A stretch of 13,638 nucleotides of DNA. Origin: Brachyspira catarrhinii (GTDB taxonomy: Bacteria; Spirochaetota; Brachyspiria; Brachyspirales; Brachyspiraceae). The notes below the pieces were generated by a model that worked only from the letters and a program-made list of their open reading frames with translations, was not told the DNA's origin and did not search any database. Every line of letters begins with the position of its first letter. Position 1 is the first letter of the stretch. Where the stretch lies: contig NZ_SJDU01000018.1 of the NCBI RefSeq assembly GCF_005518285.1, positions 1 to 13,638 on the forward strand, read 5' to 3'. Positions 9,872 to 13,638 of this stretch are shown here, piece after piece. The translations under genes were made by a program, and so were the position numbers.

Positions 9872-11158
9872 TTAATAACCTCTGGCTGCAAGCTTATTAA
9901 AACCGTTGGCAATAGTAGAAGCTATTATTATTTGCAATTCAGCTTCTATAGTTCCGTCTGGCTTTAAGCTGCCTTCATATCCGCCAATCATCGTTTCTAC
10001 AAAATCTAATGTTCCTATAACCTTATCCATTTTTGGAAAGTTTATAATTACATTACCATTACCGCAAGAAACTAAAGTATCGGCTTCGGTAGTTATATCC
10101 GCAAGAGATTGGGATTTTCCGTCTCTGCCAGGGAACTCGTCCGTAATAAGAACTACTTTAATTCCTTTTTGAGCTACCTTTTTGCAATTCATCATTAAAT
10201 CCGTATCTGGATTACCGTATCCTTCTTCTGTAATTATTATGCCATCCAAACATAAGAATTCAGCCAATTTAGCTACCATATCGGAAGACCTTTCTTTATC
10301 GGCTAAAAATACATTTTCATTTGTAAGTATAACGCCTATAAAGTTTAAGTCCTTTCCATGTCTCTTATATAAATCTTCTATTACGGGATTATGAAAATGG
10401 TGATATGTGGTAACTTTATCGCAAGGAGCTACACAGTTTCCGCTTACTATAGCGCCGTCCATAATTTCGGTAGGATACATAAAAGTAGGAACTATCTGTT
10501 TGGCATCGACTCCATAATAATATGTATCATGTAGTAAACCTTGCGATTGCAACATATGAACATATCCAACTTTAGGTAGATTAGGATATTGCGCTATTTG
10601 TTCCGCCAAAGGTTTTGTTTCATAGGTTACTATTTCATCTGGTTTCAATTCTTTTGCCACCTCGCCTATTAAAGCCGCAACTTTAAGCCCCGCTAATCTT
10701 CCCGCTTCTTCATAACTATGCGTTTCTAACCCCTCTTTAGGTTCGATAACTACGCATACATTATTTGTTTCGGAAAAAGGAGTATATTTAGCCGCAGGTC
10801 CAGACATATCTATAATACCCTCTTGAAATCCAACTATACGCCCGCAAGTAACGACACATGCTCCTACTAAAGCATGAGTTCTTCCGCTACCGACTTCTTT
10901 TACTTTGTTTATTACGCCAGGAAATATACCTCCGCCTCCGCTCACCTTCACTCGAGGCTCTATAACATCCTTTACTGGAGCTATACGAACGGATTCGCCT
11001 GGTCTGGCGAGTTCAACTTTTGCCGAAATAATTCTATCGTCTTGAAGCACGAGTTCTTCTATTTCTTTAGCGCAAACATAAAGAACTCCGTTTTCAACTT
11101 TCATCTTATCGGCAAACTGAACATCCTTAATGAAAATTTTACCAAGTTCTAGTTTCAT
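9872..11158 (-). CDS. grdE: Glycine reductase protein B, proprotein GrdE (alpha/beta subunits)
   Basis: GrdE is made as a proprotein and cleaved before a cysteine. That cysteine becomes the pyruvoyl group that binds glycine's amino group, and the two fragments join GrdB to form protein B. Recognisable stretches are ELARPGESVRIAPVKDVIEPR (about 49-69), GSGRTHALVG (90-99), YVHMLQSQGLLHDTYYYG (199-216) and the cleavage region SGNCVAPCDK (239-248). I start the gene at the ATG 11156-11158, not the TTG at 11159-11161. The Shine-Dalgarno GGAGGAA (11165-11171) is 6 nt from the ATG but only 3 from the TTG. The result is 428 aa, with the processing cysteine at 242, the position known for GrdE. The gene lies 14 nt after the transporter stop and 37 nt before grdB, in one operon. 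Similarity favours glycine over the sarcosine (GrdG) or betaine (GrdI) types. Confidence 0.95.
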   Translation of the reverse strand: MKLELGKIFIKDVQFADKMKVENGVLYVCAKEIEELVLQDDRIISAKVELARPGESVRIAPVKDVIEPRVKVSGGGGIFPGVINKVKEVGSGRTHALVGACVVTCGRIVGFQEGIIDMSGPAAKYTPFSETNNVCVVIEPKEGLETHSYEEAGRLAGLKVAALIGEVAKELKPDEIVTYETKPLAEQIAQYPNLPKVGYVHMLQSQGLLHDTYYYGVDAKQIVPTFMYPTEIMDGAIVSGNCVAPCDKVTTYHHFHNPVIEDLYKRHGKDLNFIGVILTNENVFLADKERSSDMVAKLAEFLCLDGIIITEEGYGNPDTDLMMNCKKVAQKGIKVVLITDEFPGRDGKSQSLADITTEADTLVSCGNGNVIINFPKMDKVIGTLDFVETMIGGYEGSLKPDGTIEAELQIIIASTIANGFNKLAARGY

Positions 11159-11164
11159 CAACTA

Positions 11165-11171
11165 TTCCTCC
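11165..11171 (-). promoter_or_regulatory. Ribosome binding site that sets the grdE start
   Basis: GGAGGAA on the minus strand lies directly after the transporter stop (11173-11175). Its spacing is 6 nt to ATG 11158 but only 3 nt to the overlapping TTG 11161. This favours the ATG and a 428-residue GrdE. Confidence 0.75.
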
Positions 11172-11172
11172 A

Positions 11173-12276
11173 TTAAATATTTTTTATATTATTTTTATTT
11201 TTAATTCTCATAATACTTCTTATAAGCATTATAAAGAATAATAAAAATCCAACATAACCGTTTAATACATAAACTATGTTCACCAATCTGTCAAAAGGAA
11301 TTTTTAATCCTATAAAACATCCAACAGCCGCTAATATAACAGTTACTATTTTAAATTTACTGCTGCTATCGTCACTAATAACTCTCGAAGAAGCAGTCCA
11401 CAATAGAGGCACAGCCGTAGTATATATTCCTCCTATTACAATAACGGAAAAAACAGTTGCGAATATTGGGCTTATTTTAGAAGCCAAAATTAAGGAAGGT
11501 ATTTGACTATTTGCTACTTCGTTTATATGAGCCAATAAACCCAAAGCCACTATAATAACCGCAATTGAGAAGCCCAATGTTCCAAAAATTACGCCAAACA
11601 CTCCTTCTTTTTTACTATTAGCTTGTTTACCTAAAGCCGCTACAAAAGCCGTAAGCCAAAGCATACAAAACCCTATATAAGAAGCTGAAGAAAAAAACCA
11701 ATTAGTAGAGGCTTTAGTTTTTTGAAGTTCTCCAACAATTCTATTACCTTCGGTTAATTCGTTAAAATTTGTCGCTATTCCATATATGCCTAAACATATA
11801 GATATAATACAAATTATAGGTCCTAATTTTCCCAAAACTTTTACTATATTCTTAAGCCCGAATGCAACCGTTACCCCAGATAATATTGCCATAACAATAG
11901 CTCCAATTACTTCTGAAATTCCATATTGCTGTTTCATAGTCGCTCCCGCTCCAGCTATCATAACAAAATATGACATATATATAAACAAAGTTGAAAAATA
12001 ATCAAAAAAAGTTCCTATATATTTTCCGCCATAATATTTATATACATCGTTGGGTTTTTCAAAAGTATTATCGTATCCTACGAGTATAAAGCTTGAACAC
12101 ACATAAAGAAATACTATAAACATAACTAATGTTCCGGCTATTCCCCAAAAACCGTATGCCGTAAAATATTGCAATACTTCTTGCCCTGTGGCAAATCCCG
12201 AACCGATTAGAAACGCTATAATACTTCCGCCAAACATTATAACATTATTAATTGAAATTTTTTTGTCTGTAGGCAT
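11173..12276 (-). CDS. YkvI-family membrane transporter linked to glycine reductase
   Basis: This 367-aa inner-membrane protein has about ten hydrophobic helices (roughly 13-30, 42-65, 88-110, 121-140, 148-168, 198-215, 226-250, 270-294, 308-325 and 333-354) and a lysine-rich C-terminal tail. The first helix contains IGSGFATGQEVLQYFT (24-39), a pattern I recognise from the uncharacterised YkvI family of APC-type (LeuT-fold) amino-acid transporters. The Gly-rich break fits an unwound substrate-binding helix. The ATG (12274-12276) has a very strong Shine-Dalgarno AGGAGGA (12281-12287). grdE starts 14 nt after its stop, so it is the first gene of a transporter-grdE-grdB operon. By context it may import glycine or another reductase substrate, but the substrate is inferred, not shown. 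No signal peptide is expected or seen. Confidence 0.8.
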   Translation of the reverse strand: MPTDKKISINNVIMFGGSIIAFLIGSGFATGQEVLQYFTAYGFWGIAGTLVMFIVFLYVCSSFILVGYDNTFEKPNDVYKYYGGKYIGTFFDYFSTLFIYMSYFVMIAGAGATMKQQYGISEVIGAIVMAILSGVTVAFGLKNIVKVLGKLGPIICIISICLGIYGIATNFNELTEGNRIVGELQKTKASTNWFFSSASYIGFCMLWLTAFVAALGKQANSKKEGVFGVIFGTLGFSIAVIIVALGLLAHINEVANSQIPSLILASKISPIFATVFSVIVIGGIYTTAVPLLWTASSRVISDDSSSKFKIVTVILAAVGCFIGLKIPFDRLVNIVYVLNGYVGFLLFFIMLIRSIMRIKNKNNIKNI

Positions 12277-12320
12277 TTTATCCTCCTATGTTTAAAAAAT
12301 TTTGAATTTATTAAATAACA

Positions 12321-12340
12321 ATCGCATACGAATATACGAT
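12321..12340 (-). promoter_or_regulatory. Small hairpin in the presumed 5' leader of the transporter-grdEB operon
   Basis: On the minus strand ATCGTATA and TATGCGAT can pair (8 bp with one G-U) around a TTCG tetraloop, 45 nt upstream of the transporter ATG. It lacks a T tract, so it is not a terminator. It could stabilise the leader or mean nothing; no known riboswitch fold was recognised. Confidence 0.3.
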
Positions 12341-12442
12341 TTATTATTTTGCGAATTTTGATTAGAGGATAAATTAAAATATCCCAATATTTTGACAACT
12401 TTGTAGATATATAATTTTTGAAAAAGTTTAAAGTTCTTACAT

Positions 12443-12502
12443 GTTGACTGTTGACTGTTGACTGTTGACTGTTGACTGTTGACTGTTGACTGTTGACTGT
12501 TG
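12443..12502. repeat. 7-bp tandem repeat, (GTTGACT)8 plus GTTG
   Basis: Eight perfect back-to-back copies of GTTGACT (AGTCAAC on minus) occupy 12443-12498, followed by a partial GTTG to 12502. The plus strand hits TGA stops in every frame. The minus strand stays open in all three frames and would encode repeating NSQQSTV, which creates spurious open frames. Perfect short arrays like this change copy number by replication slippage. The array sits about 165 nt upstream of the transporter start, inside the leader predicted from the promoter at 12549-12577. Confidence 0.95.
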
Positions 12503-12510
12503 GTATCAAC

Positions 12511-12553
12511 AAAATCGTTATTATAAATTGTGTAAACATATAATAACGATTTT
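12511..12553. repeat. Perfect 15-bp inverted repeat over the predicted promoter
   Basis: AAAATCGTTATTATA (12511-12525) and TATAATAACGATTTT (12539-12553) are exact reverse complements around a 13-nt centre. The right arm overlaps the -10 of the minus-strand promoter and its expected start site near 12542. It could be an operator for a dimeric regulator, an RNA hairpin at the very 5' end of the transcript, or a remnant of a mobile element. No T tract follows, so a terminator is unlikely. Confidence 0.8.
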
Positions 12554-12577
12554 AACATGAAACGGGAAAAATATCAA
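12549..12577 (-). promoter_or_regulatory. Putative promoter of the transporter-grdE-grdB operon
   Basis: On the minus strand, TTGATA (12572-12577) and TAAAAT (12549-12554) are exactly 17 nt apart, with a TG two bases before the -10 (TGTTAAAAT, an extended -10). Transcription would begin near 12542, giving a leader of about 266 nt that contains the 7-bp array. This is the best promoter match upstream of the operon. Confidence 0.5.
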
Positions 12578-12650
12578 GTGTTTTTTTATATAAAATTCAA
12601 AAAAATTTAAAAAACAATATCACCGCCACTCCCAAATAATGAATGGGTTT

Positions 12651-13046
12651 TTAAGGAGCATTTTTACTAAAACATGAAGATATTAATGATAAATCCACAG
12701 TCTTAAAATTATTTTTTATGCTTTCAGTCCAATTAGTAATATCTCTATTCTTTATAAATTTATTATAATTATCAATCGCATTTTCTATCATTAAAATGTC
12801 GTCAAAATTTGCTTCGTTGTTTTTCTTTATTAAAAGAATCGATTTATAAGGAGTTTGATTGGATTTTAGACTACCGCTCATAGGATGAGTTAAAAGTTTA
12901 TAACCCAAATGTAATAAATCTCTCGTTTTGATAAGGACATTATATATAGTTTCAGAATCTATAAATTCTATATTATAATTTTCTTTATATTTTATAAATA
13001 CCTTACTATTATTCGTAACTATTAGTATGTCTTTATTATTTAACAA
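12651..13046 (-). CDS. grdX: GrdX family protein
   Basis: This small 131-aa soluble protein belongs to the GrdX family, which occurs in glycine reductase gene clusters and whose biochemical role is unknown. The hallmark is the central LLTHPMSGSLKSNQTPYKS stretch (51-69), matching the family pattern LTHPLSGSVKPNETPYKSI. Other typical parts are an N-terminal ILIVTNN strand (7-13), a charged segment RDLLHLGYK (42-50), and a C-terminal NWTESI...VDLSLI (105-122). The start is a TTG at 13044-13046, with a Shine-Dalgarno AGGA (13054-13057) 7 nt upstream. The only later Met is inside the core motif, so TTG is the only credible start. It is the first gene of the grd cluster, separated from the transporter by the 374-nt gap. 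Its divergent neighbour is an ankyrin gene. No selenocysteine codon is seen. Confidence 0.9.
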   Translation of the reverse strand: MLNNKDILIVTNNSKVFIKYKENYNIEFIDSETIYNVLIKTRDLLHLGYKLLTHPMSGSLKSNQTPYKSILLIKKNNEANFDDILMIENAIDNYNKFIKNRDITNWTESIKNNFKTVDLSLISSCFSKNAP

Positions 13047-13183
13047 TTTAATTTCCTAAAAAATTTATTTATTAATATTTTAATTATAAAGTTATTATAG
13101 TCAATATAAAAATATTGTATATTAATTGCTTTTTATAATAAACATCTTATAATTTAATTATATTAATAAAATAGGAGTTAATT
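13047..13183. promoter_or_regulatory. Divergent promoter region between grdX and the ankyrin gene
   Basis: This 137-nt very AT-rich gap should drive both genes. Rightward, TTGCTT (13126-13131) and a perfect TATAAT (13148-13153) are 16 nt apart, followed by a Shine-Dalgarno AGGAG (13173-13177) 6 nt before the ATG at 13184. Leftward, a TTGACT (13099-13104) is present but no -10 with good spacing stands out, so the grdX promoter is uncertain. Confidence 0.45.
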
Positions 13184-13638
13184 ATGAATTACGATATTAT
13201 TAAAAATACTATATATGAAATATCAAAACAGAATATTAATAATTCTACCGAAGAGATATTAAATATAAACGAATATAAATTTTATAAAAAAACTACGGCT
13301 CTTATGATAGCCTCGTATTTTGGACTTAACGATATAGTAAAAGAATTAATCGAAGATAAAGCCGATATAAACGCTCAAGATATAAACGGTAAAAGTTCAA
13401 TATTTTTTGCAATAGAAAGAGATAATATTGAAACTCTGAATACATTAATTGAAAATAAAGCAAATGTAAATATACAAGATAGCAAAGGCATAACTCCACT
13501 TATATGGGCATCGGGAAACGGAAAAACGGAAGCCGTAAAAATATTGCTTAAAAATAAAGCGGATATAAATATAAAGAATACTTATGGAGAAAAAGCGATT
13601 ATATGGGCTTTATCTTCGATTAATTCTTTTACTATATC
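13184..13638 (+). CDS. Ankyrin-repeat protein (partial, runs off the right edge)
   Basis: The first 151 codons are open to the window edge, so the 3' end is missing. After a 35-residue N-terminal segment come ankyrin repeats of about 33 residues: 36-66 (TALMIASYFGLNDIVKELIEDKADINAQD), 67-99, 100-132 (ITPLIWASGNGKTEAVKILLKNKADINIKN) and the start of a fourth at 133. The third is closest to consensus (TPL..A...G....V..LL...AD.N). No signal peptide is visible, so it is probably cytoplasmic, where ankyrin repeats act as protein-binding scaffolds. The ATG is supported by the Shine-Dalgarno AGGAG and a promoter-like sequence. The partner is unknown, and nothing ties it to the glycine reductase genes except divergent position. 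Large ankyrin families are known in Brachyspira. Confidence 0.9.
   Translation, partial: MNYDIIKNTIYEISKQNINNSTEEILNINEYKFYKKTTALMIASYFGLNDIVKELIEDKADINAQDINGKSSIFFAIERDNIETLNTLIENKANVNIQDSKGITPLIWASGNGKTEAVKILLKNKADINIKNTYGEKAIIWALSSINSFTI

Larger units (their letters stand above)
12277..12650. other. Non-coding gap between grdX and the transporter
   Basis: This 374-nt stretch has no credible gene. Reading leftward (minus strand) it holds an A/T-rich segment after grdX; a promoter-like pair (12549-12577); a perfect 15-bp inverted repeat (12511-12553); a small palindrome GTTG-GTAT-CAAC (12499-12510); a 7-bp tandem repeat (12443-12502); an imperfect hairpin (12321-12340); and the transporter ribosome binding site (12281-12287). 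A weak stem (CCCA/TGGG, 12631-12645) just after grdX lacks an adjacent T tract and is not a convincing terminator. Read-through from grdX therefore remains possible. Confidence 0.8.

Noticed and set aside
12443..12502. A CRISPR array
   Set aside because: The units are 7 bp with no spacers, so it is a simple tandem repeat. No cas gene is in the window.
12277..12542. A glycine riboswitch in the leader of the transporter-grdEB operon
   Set aside because: Regulation by glycine would be logical, but I see neither the conserved purine-rich core motifs nor the tandem aptamer layout. A covariance search with the glycine riboswitch model would settle it.
12237..12558. Two overlapping minus-strand reading frames (100 and 88 codons) containing repeated NSQQSTV
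   Set aside because: The frames stay open because the heptamer has no stop on the minus strand in any frame. They overlap each other and one runs into the transporter start. No ribosome site or recognisable protein is present.
156..13638. tRNA or rRNA genes, insertion sequences or attachment sites
   Set aside because: No cloverleaf-like GC-rich segments, transposase-like frames or flanking duplications were seen. The intergenic regions are short and AT-rich.

Overview
The window reads as a piece of a low-GC, strictly anaerobic, amino-acid-fermenting bacterium. A Brachyspira-like spirochaete is my best guess. The reasons are the strong AT bias, the glycine reductase genes with a UGA-encoded selenocysteine, and an ankyrin-repeat gene at the right edge. 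The genus is an inference, because no rRNA or other marker is present. All complete genes lie on the minus strand. Only a gene tail at the far left and an ankyrin gene running off the far right are on plus.

Left and middle (about 156-8348): five genes for making arginine from ornithine and carbamoyl phosphate. In transcription order they are ornithine carbamoyltransferase (8348-7350), carA (7135-6047), carB (6054-2863, overlapping carA by 8 nt), argG (2782-1538) and argH (1535-156). CarAB makes carbamoyl phosphate, OTC makes citrulline, and ArgG plus ArgH make arginine and fumarate. CarAB product can also feed pyrimidines. A strong terminator hairpin separates OTC from carA. Promoter-like sequences sit before OTC, in the OTC-carA gap and in the carB-argG gap, so this is probably two or three transcription units.

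Right (about 8460-13046): a glycine-reductase (Grd) locus. In transcription order it holds grdX (13046-12651), a 374-nt non-coding gap, a YkvI-type membrane transporter (12276-11173), grdE (11158-9872) and grdB (9834-8527), then a terminator. grdB is one selenoprotein gene with an in-frame TGA at 8785-8787 (Sec350, motif UxxCxxC) and a hairpin just downstream that could be its SECIS. Together GrdE and GrdB form the substrate-specific protein B of glycine reductase. Selenoprotein A (grdA), protein C (grdC/grdD) and the thioredoxin system are not in the window and must lie elsewhere.

The gap between grdX and the transporter is the least explained part. It has a good minus-strand promoter, a perfect 15-bp inverted repeat over its -10 and expected start site, eight tandem copies of a 7-bp unit in the presumed 5' leader, and a small hairpin. 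The right edge has a divergent promoter region and the first 151 codons of an ankyrin-repeat protein.
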